The notes: generated from the letters alone by a model not told the origin. 54,163 nt of DNA from Nitrospira sp. (GCA_022842445.1 JALHPO010000015.1:1-54163); one strand, 5' to 3'; positions 16,653-25,526 are shown, numbered from the stretch's first letter. Translations and numbers: made by a program.

Positions 16653-18383
16653 TCATGCGCTCGGCTCATTGAGCCGGATCGTATAGAGATAGTGGTACAA
16701 TCCCCTGCGTTCCATCAGCTGATCGTGGGTGCCGTCTTCCACCAGTCTGCCCTTGTCCAAAACCAGAATGCGGTCGGCGCGCTGAATGGTCGAGAGCCGG
16801 TGGGCTACGACGAAGGTCGTCCGTCCTTTCATCAAGCGCTCCAGCGCCTCCTGCACCAGCCGTTCCGATTCGGTGTCGAGGGACGACGTGGCTTCGTCCA
16901 ATAGCAGGATGCGCGGGTTTTTGAGAATCGCCCGTGCGATCGCGATGCGTTGACGCTGCCCGCCGGAAAGATTGACGCCTTTTTCACCGACGACGGTCTC
17001 ATAGCCATCGGGACAGTTCATGATGAAATCATGCGCATGCGCGGCTTGACTGGCCTCCCGCACCGCCGCGTCATCCGCGTCCGGGCTTCCGTAACGGATA
17101 TTGTCGAGGATTGTTCCGCCGAACAGAATCGTTTCTTGCGGGACGAGTGCCAGCTGTCGATACCAGCTTTCGACGCTCAGCTGGCGCACATCGTGCCCAT
17201 CAACCGTGATGCGTCCGTCGGTCGGATCGTAGAACCGGTGGAGCAGATTAATGACGGTGGTCTTGCCGGCGCCGGTCGGCCCGACAAAGGCGATGATCTC
17301 GCCGGGTTTGGCCTCGAACGACAGATGTGAGAGCACAGGGGTGCGAGCGTCGTAGGCAAAGGCGACATTTTCGAAGCGCACGTGGCCGGCGACTGCGGAA
17401 AGAACTTTTGCGCCGGGCTGATCGTGAATGTCCGGGCGGATATCCAGAATTTCAAATACCCGTTGCATCGCGCCTTGCGCCTCTTTCACTTGCGCAAATA
17501 CACGGGCTGCCGAGCTGAAGGGGCCGATCAGGATACCGGCGAACAAGACAAAGGCGAACAGGTCGCCGGGGGTGACTGTGCCCTCGATGACTTGGCGGCC
17601 TCCGTACCACATGACGGCGGCTGCGGCCGAGAATGTGAGCAGGCTGATCACCGGAATGAACAGCGCCATGATGCCGGCCCGCCGCATTGTGAGTTCCAGC
17701 GTACGGTCTACCTGGCTGGAGAAGCGAGCGTCTTCTCGTGTGGTCTGGACGAACGATTTGACGATGCGGATGCCGGAGATCACTTCTTCCGCCAACGTAC
17801 TGAGCACGGCAGTATGGTCTTGAAGCGAGGTCGAGAGCGCCTTGAGCTTGCGTCCGAACAGTTTCGCCACCAACACCAGCACGGGAAGCACGATCAGGAT
17901 CAGGAGGCAGAGACGCCAATTCATTGTGAGCAGAAACGCGATGCCACCGACCAATGTGACGAGTTGTTTTGCGCTGTCGATGGGCGTTTCCGTCACGACC
18001 GATTGAATGACCGTGACGTCGCTCATGAGGCGGGACAGTAATTCGCCGGTGCGGCGGCGGGCGAAAAATCCGATGTCCAATGTTTGCAAGTGGCGAAACA
18101 GATATCGGCGAAAATCGGCGACGATTCGCTGAGACACCCAGGCGGTCAGGTAGCTGTGCCCCATTGCGCAGAGACCTTGGAGAACAACCAGACCGAGGAA
18201 TACGCCGATCAATTCGGTCATTCTGGCGCCGTCATGTTGGACGGTGATGATGTCCCACAGCATGCCTGCGAGTCTGAGCAAGGCCAGGTTGATGGCTGCC
18301 ACGCCCATAACGAGCAGGCCTGCCAGCAGCATGCGCGACAGATAGGGTTGAACGAACGGGAGGAAACGTTTGAAGATCGGCAT
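16653..18383 (-). CDS. MsbA-like lipid A/multidrug ABC exporter
   Basis: 576 residues, a half-transporter with a six-helix membrane domain (about 1-315) and an ATPase domain. All catalytic motifs are intact: GPTGAGKTT Walker A, the Q-loop LVPQET, signature LSGGQRQRIA, ILLLDEATSSLD Walker B and VAHRLST with the switch His. The sequence resembles MsbA/LmrA-type exporters that flip lipid A core or lipids across the inner membrane. It stands alone, convergent with the exported protein at 15950. The contrast with the degenerate exporter at 3384 is marked. Confidence 0.85.
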   Translation of the reverse strand: MPIFKRFLPFVQPYLSRMLLAGLLVMGVAAINLALLRLAGMLWDIITVQHDGARMTELIGVFLGLVVLQGLCAMGHSYLTAWVSQRIVADFRRYLFRHLQTLDIGFFARRRTGELLSRLMSDVTVIQSVVTETPIDSAKQLVTLVGGIAFLLTMNWRLCLLILIVLPVLVLVAKLFGRKLKALSTSLQDHTAVLSTLAEEVISGIRIVKSFVQTTREDARFSSQVDRTLELTMRRAGIMALFIPVISLLTFSAAAAVMWYGGRQVIEGTVTPGDLFAFVLFAGILIGPFSSAARVFAQVKEAQGAMQRVFEILDIRPDIHDQPGAKVLSAVAGHVRFENVAFAYDARTPVLSHLSFEAKPGEIIAFVGPTGAGKTTVINLLHRFYDPTDGRITVDGHDVRQLSVESWYRQLALVPQETILFGGTILDNIRYGSPDADDAAVREASQAAHAHDFIMNCPDGYETVVGEKGVNLSGGQRQRIAIARAILKNPRILLLDEATSSLDTESERLVQEALERLMKGRTTFVVAHRLSTIQRADRILVLDKGRLVEDGTHDQLMERRGLYHYLYTIRLNEPSA

Positions 18384-18487
18384 GGCAGGTTACGAAGTAT
18401 GAGGAAGGCGGCAGAAGCCGCTGTTCAAGTGTCCATCATATTCTGAGGAGCGGGGCGTAGCCGGGCAAGAACAGTGCTGGACGCGGA

Positions 18488-18733
18488 TCAGAGTTGGGCG
18501 ACTGATTCGATGAGATTCTTATTGATCGCGATGAAGTCAGTCCGATCCTTCTCGCCAACGACGACATCGGTCAGGCTGATGAACATGCGCGTCTCTTCGT
18601 TCAGCGCATCAGAGATGCGATTGCGCATCGGAGGAACCAAGAAATCGCCCACGTACGTGCAGTTTACCGTCCGAACGCGAATCCGAACCCTTCTGCCATC
18701 GGCCAAGGTGTCCTCCTGCATTGTAGACGGCAA
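18488..18733 (-). CDS. Small conserved-type protein, 81 residues, unknown
   Basis: Starts at TTG 18733 directly after the stop of the bS22-like gene, or at ATG 18721. It has an even, soluble composition with LADGRRVRIRVRTVNC, VGDFLVPPMRNRISDALNE and FISLTDVVVGEKD. It probably forms a small beta-rich fold related to proteins that act on membranes or ribonucleoproteins, but no family is certain. Its tight coupling to the ribosomal-type gene suggests co-translation. Confidence 0.6.
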   Translation of the reverse strand: MPSTMQEDTLADGRRVRIRVRTVNCTYVGDFLVPPMRNRISDALNEETRMFISLTDVVVGEKDRTDFIAINKNLIESVAQL

Positions 18734-18829
18734 TTAGCTTTTACGGCGAAGGAATTTTTGGCGCTGGCGCAGCTTCTTGTACTTGTGCTTGCGCATTTTC
18801 TTCCGGCGCTTTTTCAACACGCTCGACAT
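18734..18829 (-). CDS. bS22-like (AURKAIP1/COX24-domain) small ribosomal protein
   Basis: 31 residues, too short for most gene callers. It begins MSSVLKKRRKKMRKHKYKK and ends RQKFLRRKS. The SVxKKRRKxMxKHKxxKL pattern is that of the AURKAIP1/COX24 domain, found in mitochondrial mS38 and in bS22 of mycobacteria, which sits in the small ribosomal subunit. A GGGAGA ribosome site lies 8 bases upstream of the ATG. About half its residues are Lys or Arg, fitting rRNA binding. Confidence 0.8.
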   Translation of the reverse strand: MSSVLKKRRKKMRKHKYKKLRQRQKFLRRKS

Positions 18830-18941
18830 TCTGTGTATCTCCCAGGGGCGGGAGTCTAGAGGCTTTCTGTTCAAAATGCAAGTCTGCCGCCGCACTATTG
18901 TCTTATGCGGCGTTTCGTCTGTATAGGTTCAAGAGCGTCCC

Positions 18942-18971
18942 TTGACCCTCTGTTCCTTGCCTTCTTATACT
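18942..18971 (+). promoter_or_regulatory. Promoter giving a leaderless-type transcript
   Basis: TTGACC (18942-18947), an 18-base spacer and TATACT (18966-18971). The ATG of the next gene is at 18979, only 7 bases after the -10, so transcription should start at or next to the ATG. No Shine-Dalgarno is present. Confidence 0.5.
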
Positions 18972-18978
18972 GCGCAGC

Positions 18979-19500
18979 ATGGATCTGAGAAGGACGTGTT
19001 TTGCCGGTTCGAGTCTATCGCTTGCCGGATGGGTTGTGCTGTGTGCCCTCGCCGCGGGTAGCTGTTCGTCGAAGACGCTTCAGTACCCTGCGGATTATGA
19101 ACGGATGCAGCGTATCGATCGCGCAGTGGAATCGTTACGGGATGCGTATCAGAAGAAAGACCCTTCCGCGTTTCGAGCCATGATGGCGCCGTCGGATCAT
19201 CTCGAATCGCTGCAGCATCAAGTCAAGGCGGACTTCGAGACCTTTCACGCAATCTCACTCGAATTTAAAGTCGAACGGGTCATCATCGAAGGCGACAATG
19301 TCGACGTGTATGTTCGTTGGCAAGGTGTGTGGAAGAAGCATGCCGATGATACGGGTATGCGGCAGCGAGGCCATACACGGCTCCAGTGGGCCGGGACCCA
19401 GTCGGTTCTGCTGCGCGATATTCAAGGCGATCTGCCGTTCGGTATGAAAACAAAGCAAGCGCTGTCCGACCTTCCGCCACCCAAGCCTGCTCCACGATAG
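18979..19500 (+). CDS. Putative lipoprotein, NTF2/SnoaL-like size, unknown
   Basis: 173 residues. The N-terminal hydrophobic stretch ends LCALAAGSCSS, a plausible though non-ideal lipobox with Cys29. The mature part has one helix (RIDRAVESLRDAYQKKD) followed by alternating beta segments (FKVERVIIEGDNVDVYVRWQG, TRLQWAGTQSVLLRD), reminiscent of SnoaL/NTF2-like ligand-binding cups. This fold assignment is inference. It lies 6 bases before nadB and is likely co-transcribed from a leaderless promoter. Confidence 0.6.
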   Translation: MDLRRTCFAGSSLSLAGWVVLCALAAGSCSSKTLQYPADYERMQRIDRAVESLRDAYQKKDPSAFRAMMAPSDHLESLQHQVKADFETFHAISLEFKVERVIIEGDNVDVYVRWQGVWKKHADDTGMRQRGHTRLQWAGTQSVLLRDIQGDLPFGMKTKQALSDLPPPKPAPR

Positions 19501-19506
19501 CAATCC

Positions 19507-21174
19507 ATGCGTCGGTCTACTCCACCACAAGCGGATTTTCTTGTCATCGGTAGCGGAGTCGCCGGACTCCGCGCGGCGCTCGATCTCAGCCGAGAAGGCC
19601 GGGTGATCATGCTCACCAAGGGCCATCCCTTACAGAGTGCCTCCATTTTTGCACAAGGGGGCGTCGCGGTGGCGCTGAGCGAAGAAGACGACGTTGCGAT
19701 CCATCTGACGGATACGGTGAGAGCGGGACATGGGCTATGCCGGCGAGAAGCGGTGCGGGTGCTCGTCGAGGAAGGGCCGGATCGTATTCAGGAACTGATT
19801 CGATGGGGAGCGAAATTCGATAAAGCAGGGGGCAAGTTCGCGTTTGCTCGGGAGGCAGCGCATAGCCGTAGCAGGATTCTCCGTGCCCGAGGTGATGCGA
19901 CGGGGAATGAAATGGTGCGCGTATTGATGGCGCAAGCTCATCGGCAGAAACGGATCCATCGGATGGATTTCCATTTTACTGTCGACCTGGTTGTGGAAGA
20001 CGGCCGCTGTTGCGGAGCGGTGGTATTGGACGAGCATTCGGGTGAGCAATTCATCTTGCCTGCCAAAGCGGTCGTGCTGTCAACGGGCGGGGCCGGCCAA
20101 ATCTATGCGCGGACGACGAATCCGCCGAACGCCACCGGCGACGGCATGGCCATGGCTTTTCGAGCAGGGGCGCTCTTACAGGACATGGAGTTCGTCCAGT
20201 TTCATCCGACGGCGTTGTTTCTGCCGTCCAGCCCGCCGTTTCTTCTCTCCGAAGCGATGCGAGGTGAAGGAGGGCAGCTGCGCAATCATAAGGGTGAGGC
20301 ATTCATGCAACGGTATCATCCATTGGGTGCCATGGCTCCCAGGGATATCGTGGCGCGGGCAATCTGGGCGGAAATGGCGGCGACCAAATCCCGGCATGTG
20401 TATCTCGATGTGACTCACCTGGGCGCTGACTTTGTGAAGCGGCGATTCCCGACGATTTATTCGACGTGTCTCCGGTACGATATCGATATCACGGAAGAAT
20501 GGATTCCGGTGTCGCCGAGCGCGCACTATATGATGGGAGGAGTCTGGACCGATCTCAACGGCGCGACGACCTTGCCGGGTCTTTTTGCGGCCGGAGAGGT
20601 GGCGTGCAGCGGTGTGCACGGCGCCAATCGCCTGGCGAGTAATTCGTTGCTGGAAGGCCTGGTCTTTGGCATGCGGGCCGGCGTTGCTGCTGTCGCGTGG
20701 GCGGCTCGCCAGAAGCTGCCGGATTTGTCAGGACAGGTTGCGGCCTTGCGGCAAACGCTGAAGCATCGACTGGACGACACAGAAAAAATGCGAAACTCGC
20801 TTCGTCGAACGATGTGGGGCCAAGTCGGCATCATTCGTTCCCGCGAGTCCTTGGTTCGTGCGACTGCCCAACTGTCTCGGTGGGAACACATGATTTCGAA
20901 ATCGTTTGCCGGAAGGGCCGACCTTGAGGTCAAGAACATGGTTCAGGTGGCGCATTGTGTGGCGGAAGCGGCGCTATGGCGGGAGAACAGTGTCGGCGCC
21001 CACTTCCGATCGGACATTCCAGAGTCCAAACGGCCAGGGTGGAAACAACATAGCCAGTTGTCTGTGAAGAAGTCGGTTATCGGGCAGGAGAGACAGAAAC
21101 ATTCTGGACAGGTGGTTGCGCTACAGTCTCCGAAGACGCAATCACGTGGCCGGTTGCGGCAAGGTCTCGCGTGA
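19507..21174 (+). CDS. nadB: L-aspartate oxidase
   Basis: 555 residues. FAD enzyme oxidising aspartate to iminoaspartate, the first step of de novo NAD synthesis. The FAD dinucleotide motif VIGSGVAGLRAAL is near the N-terminus; later segments include AQGGVAVAL, EAAHSRSRILRARGDATG (active-site Arg/His region), TGGAGQIYARTTNP, FVQFHPTAL, SPSAHYMMGGVWTD and GEVACSGVHGANRLASNSLLEG. The family usually has about 530-540 residues. Here the last ~30 residues read antisense over the lytic transglycosylase gene, with a 98-base overlap at 21077-21174, probably because a nearer stop was lost. Confidence 0.93.
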   Translation: MRRSTPPQADFLVIGSGVAGLRAALDLSREGRVIMLTKGHPLQSASIFAQGGVAVALSEEDDVAIHLTDTVRAGHGLCRREAVRVLVEEGPDRIQELIRWGAKFDKAGGKFAFAREAAHSRSRILRARGDATGNEMVRVLMAQAHRQKRIHRMDFHFTVDLVVEDGRCCGAVVLDEHSGEQFILPAKAVVLSTGGAGQIYARTTNPPNATGDGMAMAFRAGALLQDMEFVQFHPTALFLPSSPPFLLSEAMRGEGGQLRNHKGEAFMQRYHPLGAMAPRDIVARAIWAEMAATKSRHVYLDVTHLGADFVKRRFPTIYSTCLRYDIDITEEWIPVSPSAHYMMGGVWTDLNGATTLPGLFAAGEVACSGVHGANRLASNSLLEGLVFGMRAGVAAVAWAARQKLPDLSGQVAALRQTLKHRLDDTEKMRNSLRRTMWGQVGIIRSRESLVRATAQLSRWEHMISKSFAGRADLEVKNMVQVAHCVAEAALWRENSVGAHFRSDIPESKRPGWKQHSQLSVKKSVIGQERQKHSGQVVALQSPKTQSRGRLRQGLA

Positions 21175-21796
21175 GAAAGACCCGGTAATAACGCAACACC
21201 TTACGGACGTACTGCCGGGTTTCAGTGAACGGCGGAAGAGTCCGGTAACGGTCGACGACATGCTCGCCCGCGTTATAGGCTGCCAGTGCAAGCGGGAGGT
21301 TTCCGCGAAATCGATCCAGCAGCTGTCGGAGGTATTTCGTTCCTCCGCCGATGTTGTCTTCAGGATCGTACAGATCTCGTACATCCATTCGAGCGGCAGT
21401 TTGCGGCATCAGCTGCATGAGACCGACTGCTCCTGCCCGTGACACGGCATGAGGATCGAATCCCGATTCGGCTTTGATGACGGCTCGAATGAGCGCCGGG
21501 TGCAATTGATGCTGGCGTGAAAACCGGCTGATCATCGGTTCCAATTCTTGTTCGGAGATCGTGGGGTGGAGGTGATTTGAAAGGATATCGATTCGGCGGT
21601 AACGCATATCAGACGGGACGTTTGTGAGAGAAATGGTCCCATTGGCGTCGATGTATTGATACATCTCTGCGCGGGCAGTGGGCGATGCAGTCAAGAGGTA
21701 GCTCGTGATCAGAAGACCCATCGTGATGGGGAGCGTGGCAAGGCTGAAAGGTTTTCCTGGTTTCGGCATGGTCAAACGATAACAGTCTTCCATCAC
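21077..21796 (-). CDS. DUF4124 plus lytic transglycosylase
   Basis: 239 residues from GTG 21796; starts at 21793 or 21769 are also possible, all with poor ribosome sites. After a signal peptide (SYLLTASPTARA) comes a short DUF4124-like strand segment (EMYQYIDANGTISLTNVP), then an SLT domain (about 90-190). The SLT domain has the catalytic Glu in IKAESGFDP, the GAVGLMQLMPQTA motif and LALAAYNAGE. The protein cleaves peptidoglycan glycan strands in the periplasm. Its 3' end overlaps nadB, which is convergent. Confidence 0.88.
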   Translation of the reverse strand: MMEDCYRLTMPKPGKPFSLATLPITMGLLITSYLLTASPTARAEMYQYIDANGTISLTNVPSDMRYRRIDILSNHLHPTISEQELEPMISRFSRQHQLHPALIRAVIKAESGFDPHAVSRAGAVGLMQLMPQTAARMDVRDLYDPEDNIGGGTKYLRQLLDRFRGNLPLALAAYNAGEHVVDRYRTLPPFTETRQYVRKVLRYYRVFLTRDLAATGHVIASSETVAQPPVQNVSVSPAR

Positions 21797-21869
21797 CTGT
21801 CAAGGAGAATGCAGATCTCGTGCCTCTCGGGTGGAATGAAAATGGATGTGAAAACAAGAAGTTTGAAGT

Positions 21870-22751
21870 CTAGCCGGGCGAAGTCGTCTCCAAAAAACGT
21901 TCCCGCGCTCCGAGAAACAGTTCGTGCAGCTTCTGAGTGAGGGGGCCCGGTTTCCCCGTGCCGATCGGTTTGCGATCGACGGCCGCCACCGGCATGATTT
22001 CCATACTGGTGTTGGTCAAAAAGCACTCGCAGGCTTGGTACAACTGTGTGGGAGTGAAGCGGCCCTCTTCTGTCGGAATCTGTTGTTTTCTCGCCAACTG
22101 GAGCACGATCGACCGAGTGATGCCGTCCAGGAGACCGCATTCGAGGGAAGGCGTGTGCAGGCATCCGTCAGTTATGAAGAACAGATTGCTGACGGTACAT
22201 TCTGTCAGGTGATGTTCCCAGTTCAGCAAGATGCTGTCGAATGCCCCGGCCGCGATGGCTTCTCGTTTGGCAAGAATGTTGTTGAGAAAATTTGTGGCTT
22301 TGATCTGGGGAGAAAGGGCGCCGGGCAGGTTCCGTCTTGTTTCAGCAACGATCAGCGTTACACCGTTTCGGTACAGGTCGGGGGAGGGGAGATGAAGCGG
22401 TTTGGCCATAATTACGACGGTGGGGGTGCGGCATAGGGCTGGATCAAGGCCGATGTCTCCAGCGCCTCGTGAAATCGTAATCCTCAGATAGGCATCGTGT
22501 TGGGCGTTGCCGATCCGATTACGTTCCATCGACTCATGGAGAAGATCCGGCCAGTTGAGGTCGGGTATGGATAGTCCGATTGCATCGGCGGATCGTCGGA
22601 GTCTGGCAAGATGGTGGTCCCGCATGAAGATGCGGCTCCCGTAAGAGCGGATCGTTTCATAGACCCCGTCGCCATAGAGAAACCCATGATCGAAGACGGA
22701 GACGACGGCGTCCACATCCTTCACAAACCGGTCGTTGAGGTAAATCCACAT
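21870..22751 (-). CDS. pabC: Class IV aminotransferase (probable aminodeoxychorismate lyase)
   Basis: 293 residues. The fold-type IV PLP enzyme signature is visible: FDHGFLYGDGVYETIR near residue 20-35, the PLP lysine in QIKATNFLNNILAK, and TECTVSNLFFI with LLDGITRSIVLQLA. By sequence alone it could be a branched-chain or D-alanine aminotransferase. The gene 11 bases upstream encodes chorismate-using PabB/TrpE, which favours aminodeoxychorismate lyase for p-aminobenzoate and folate synthesis. The symbol rests on context. Confidence 0.75.
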   Translation of the reverse strand: MWIYLNDRFVKDVDAVVSVFDHGFLYGDGVYETIRSYGSRIFMRDHHLARLRRSADAIGLSIPDLNWPDLLHESMERNRIGNAQHDAYLRITISRGAGDIGLDPALCRTPTVVIMAKPLHLPSPDLYRNGVTLIVAETRRNLPGALSPQIKATNFLNNILAKREAIAAGAFDSILLNWEHHLTECTVSNLFFITDGCLHTPSLECGLLDGITRSIVLQLARKQQIPTEEGRFTPTQLYQACECFLTNTSMEIMPVAAVDRKPIGTGKPGPLTQKLHELFLGARERFLETTSPG

Positions 22752-22762
22752 GGCGGCTGGCG

Positions 22763-24241
22763 TTAAGCGAATGCGCTCAAAAAGGCTTGGGCTTTGTGGA
22801 TGGTCTCTTCGTATTCACGCGCCGGATCGGAATCGGCCACAATACCGGCGCCGACTTGGAGGTACCCCGTGCCGCTCCTTCTGACGAGGGTTCTGATCAA
22901 GATATTGAAGTCCAAATCGCCGCTCCAACTGAGATAGCCCATCGAGCCGGTATAGGGGCCACGGCGAACCGGTTCCAGCTCTTCAATGATTTCCATGCAG
23001 CGGATCTTCGGCACGCCGGTGATGGTTCCACCCGGGAATAAGGCTCTCAGCAAATCAAACCCCGTGGCGCTGCTTCTCAGGGTCCCGCCGACATGAGAGA
23101 CCAGATGGCTCACGTGGGAATACCGTTCCAGTGTCATCAGTTCATCGACCCGGACGCTCCCGAAGTCACAGACTCGGCCGAGATCATTCCGTTCGAGATC
23201 AACCAGCATGATATGTTCCGCGCATTCTTTTTCATTCGAGCGCAACTCGCCTTCAAGCCGCAGATCGTCGGCAGCATTCTTTCCGCGTGGTCTGGTGCCG
23301 GCGATCGGCCTTGTATCAGCCCGGCGTCCGTTGAGACGGACGAGTCGTTCAGGCGATGAACTGATGAGGCTGGTGTGATTGAAACGGAGTAGTCCGGAGA
23401 ATGGTGAAGGATTCAGGGTGCGCAGACGGCTGTACGCAAGGAGATCCGGCTGCAATCCGGATTGAGACGGAAATGCATCTCCCGTCACAGTAAAACGGTG
23501 AGAAAGGTTGGCCTGATAGATATCGCCGGCTGCGATATAGTCCTGACAACGGTGGACACGATCGATATAGGAAGACCGTTGTTGTTCCGGTGAGAATGCG
23601 AGGCTGCCTCGTGTGTCGGTATCGGCTTCGGTGCAGGCGGGGCTGGACAGCCGCGCTTCCAGTGCCGCCAGGCGATCGCGCCCTTCCCGGAATAGTTTCT
23701 CACGCGGCTCACCCAAAAAACGCTCGAGTGGCGGGCAGAACATGAGCATCAGGCAGTCCTGCTCATGGTCAAGTGCAGCGACAAGATCGAAAAATGCAAA
23801 CTCAAGATCGGGGGTTGCAAGATCATCGAGGGCGGCAGACGGGAGCCGCTCGAATTGGCGGACGAGATCATAGCTGAAATAACCAACCGCTCCACCGAAA
23901 AAAGGCGGGACATCGACGGGCCGCGTGATGCGGGAGTTGCCGACGAGTCGGGCGAGATGCCGGAAGGGCGCCTGCCCGGACTCTTCGTGGCCGTGCGCCG
24001 GTTGCTGCAGGTACTGATCAGCTTTTCCGCTCAAGGTTTGATAGGGGTCACTGGCAAAGAATGAATATCGTCCTGTCGTCGCGCGTCCGTTGCCGCTCTC
24101 AAAAAGAAAGGAAGGGCGTTGAGCTGAGGCCATTCTTGTGTAGAGATCGAAGGGACTTGCCGGCGGGCAAGGCAGCGTCGCCACAAGAGGCGACGGAGGG
24201 CCTTGTAGGAAGCGAGTCGTTGAGAGCATCGTCATTGGCAT
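22763..24241 (-). CDS. pabB: Aminodeoxychorismate synthase component I (or anthranilate synthase-like)
   Basis: About 492 residues from ATG 24241. The longer frame to 24394 would add 51 residues (CFCSGRC.., Met/Cys-rich) without homologous character and would run into atpZ's upstream region. The chorismate-binding core shows SSSPERLVRLNGRRADTRPI, PIAGTRPRG, ELRSNEKECAEHIMLVDLERND, HLVSHVGG, FPGGTITGVPK and GPYTGSMGYL. The PIAGT motif (not the PIKGT of enteric PabB) is shared with anthranilate synthase TrpE. The adjacent class IV aminotransferase points to p-aminobenzoate synthesis. No glutaminase subunit is nearby. Confidence 0.75.
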   Translation of the reverse strand: MPMTMLSTTRFLQGPPSPLVATLPCPPASPFDLYTRMASAQRPSFLFESGNGRATTGRYSFFASDPYQTLSGKADQYLQQPAHGHEESGQAPFRHLARLVGNSRITRPVDVPPFFGGAVGYFSYDLVRQFERLPSAALDDLATPDLEFAFFDLVAALDHEQDCLMLMFCPPLERFLGEPREKLFREGRDRLAALEARLSSPACTEADTDTRGSLAFSPEQQRSSYIDRVHRCQDYIAAGDIYQANLSHRFTVTGDAFPSQSGLQPDLLAYSRLRTLNPSPFSGLLRFNHTSLISSSPERLVRLNGRRADTRPIAGTRPRGKNAADDLRLEGELRSNEKECAEHIMLVDLERNDLGRVCDFGSVRVDELMTLERYSHVSHLVSHVGGTLRSSATGFDLLRALFPGGTITGVPKIRCMEIIEELEPVRRGPYTGSMGYLSWSGDLDFNILIRTLVRRSGTGYLQVGAGIVADSDPAREYEETIHKAQAFLSAFA

Positions 24242-24415
24242 GGTGGCGACACATTCTGCCGGGAGAAGGTACGTCACTATACCGCAGCGACCGCTGCAGA
24301 AACAGGCCCATGTCTGCTTGACATTCCGAAGTGAGTTCTGCTTGAATTGCGGACCCATTCTCGGCAGAGTTCTGCTCATGTGTTGCATGTGCACTTGCCG
24401 CCTGTGGGTATAAGT

Positions 24416-24637
24416 ATGTCCTCTTCACAAGATCCGCTCTATGCGGGGCTTGGCCAGGCGGTCAGGATCGCAACAGATCTGCTTGCCGCACTGATTGCCG
24501 GAGGAGGATTGGGGTGGGTGTGTGATACCTATCTCTTCGACTCCACGCCCTGGGGGATAATCGGGGGGCTGGTGTTGGGCGGTGTAACAGGAATGAGGAA
24601 TGCCTATCGGTCCGTGCAACGGTGGACGAAGACGTAA
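24416..24637 (+). CDS. atpZ: AtpZ/AtpI-family protein
   Basis: 73 residues from ATG 24416. Two hydrophobic helices (about 15-37 and 44-62) with Gly-rich turns (LLAALIAGGGLGWVCDTYL, IIGGLVLGGVTGMRNAY) are the family hallmark. It stands 38 bases before atpB, the standard place for the small Fo-cluster membrane protein thought to aid c-ring assembly or Mg2+/Ca2+ handling. A longer ORF from 24347 is rejected because its first 23 residues are polar and read over the promoter region. Confidence 0.8.
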   Translation: MSSSQDPLYAGLGQAVRIATDLLAALIAGGGLGWVCDTYLFDSTPWGIIGGLVLGGVTGMRNAYRSVQRWTKT

Positions 24638-24675
24638 CCCGACACTAACACAAGTATAAGAAGTATAAGGTCGCC

Positions 24676-25425
24676 ATGGAAGACAATCCGCTTCATCCGT
24701 TCGAACTGCATGACTGGATTCCCATTGCCCTTGGTGGACTGGATATCTCCATCAATAAGGCCGTCGTGTTTATGTGGATCGCTGTGTCCCTGGCGGCTGT
24801 GGTGATGATCATGGCAGGATCGTCACGCAAGCTGGTTCCCGGCAAGTTGCAGAACCTGGCTGAAATCATGGTCGATTTCATTCGCACGATGATCATGGAG
24901 ACGATGGGCAAAGAGGGGATGCGGTTTTTCCCTTTTATCGGGACCCTGTTTGTCTTCATTCTCTTCTGCAACCTTCTCGGAATGATTCCCGGAAGCTACA
25001 CGGTTACGAGTCAGATTGCCGTGACCGCCGTGTTCGCATTCGTGGTGTATGGGATCAGCTTGGTGGTGGGCTTCATGTTGCATGGCGTGAAGTTTCTTGG
25101 CGTGCTGATCCCCCCAGGGACGCCGGGATGGCTGGTTCCGCTGATGATCCCGATCGAGATCATGAGTCAGTTGGCGAGGCCCATTTCGCTGGCCGTTCGA
25201 TTATTTGCCAATATGACGGCGGGCCATGTGTTGCTCGGTGTGCTGTTCGGCATGGCGATCAGCGGTGGACTGTTGATCGGATGGTTGCCTTTTGTCTTCA
25301 CGGTGGGAATCAACGTCCTGGAAGTGGGCATTGCGTTCATTCAGGCCTATATTTTTACCATGTTGAGTTGTGTCTATTTGGGAGACGCATTTCATTTGCA
25401 TGGCCATGATGACCATGCGCATTGA
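24676..25425 (+). CDS. atpB: F1Fo ATP synthase subunit a
   Basis: 249 residues, with five or six membrane helices. The essential Arg lies in SLAVRLFANMTAGHVLLG; the preceding helix carries PLMIPIEIMSQLARPI and the last has EVGIAFIQAYIFTMLSCVYLGDA. It forms the two half-channels through which protons reach the c-ring. The C-terminus is His-rich (FHLHGHDDHAH), a common feature of this subunit. It is the first structural gene of a separate Fo block; F1 genes are not in the window. Confidence 0.95.
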   Translation: MEDNPLHPFELHDWIPIALGGLDISINKAVVFMWIAVSLAAVVMIMAGSSRKLVPGKLQNLAEIMVDFIRTMIMETMGKEGMRFFPFIGTLFVFILFCNLLGMIPGSYTVTSQIAVTAVFAFVVYGISLVVGFMLHGVKFLGVLIPPGTPGWLVPLMIPIEIMSQLARPISLAVRLFANMTAGHVLLGVLFGMAISGGLLIGWLPFVFTVGINVLEVGIAFIQAYIFTMLSCVYLGDAFHLHGHDDHAH

Positions 25426-25445
25426 CCGACTGTAGAAAGGGCTGT

Positions 25446-25526
25446 CCGGCAGGGTTCGTATTGCCGTCCACTCGTTGACGTATTACGCGGTATGCTGCAA
25501 GGCGTTCGTTCCTTGCAGCCTGCCGG
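25446..25526 (+). promoter_or_regulatory. Nested RNA stem in the atpB-atpE gap
   Basis: CCGGCAGG (25446-25453) pairs with CCTGCCGG (25519-25526). Inside this, GCTGCAAGG (25494-25502) pairs perfectly with CCTTGCAGC (25511-25519; one base shared with the outer arm) around loop CGTTCGTT. It lies in the 175-base gap before atpE, whose product is needed in about tenfold excess. An intergenic structure could stabilise or boost atpE expression. It could also attenuate read-through. Confidence 0.5.
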
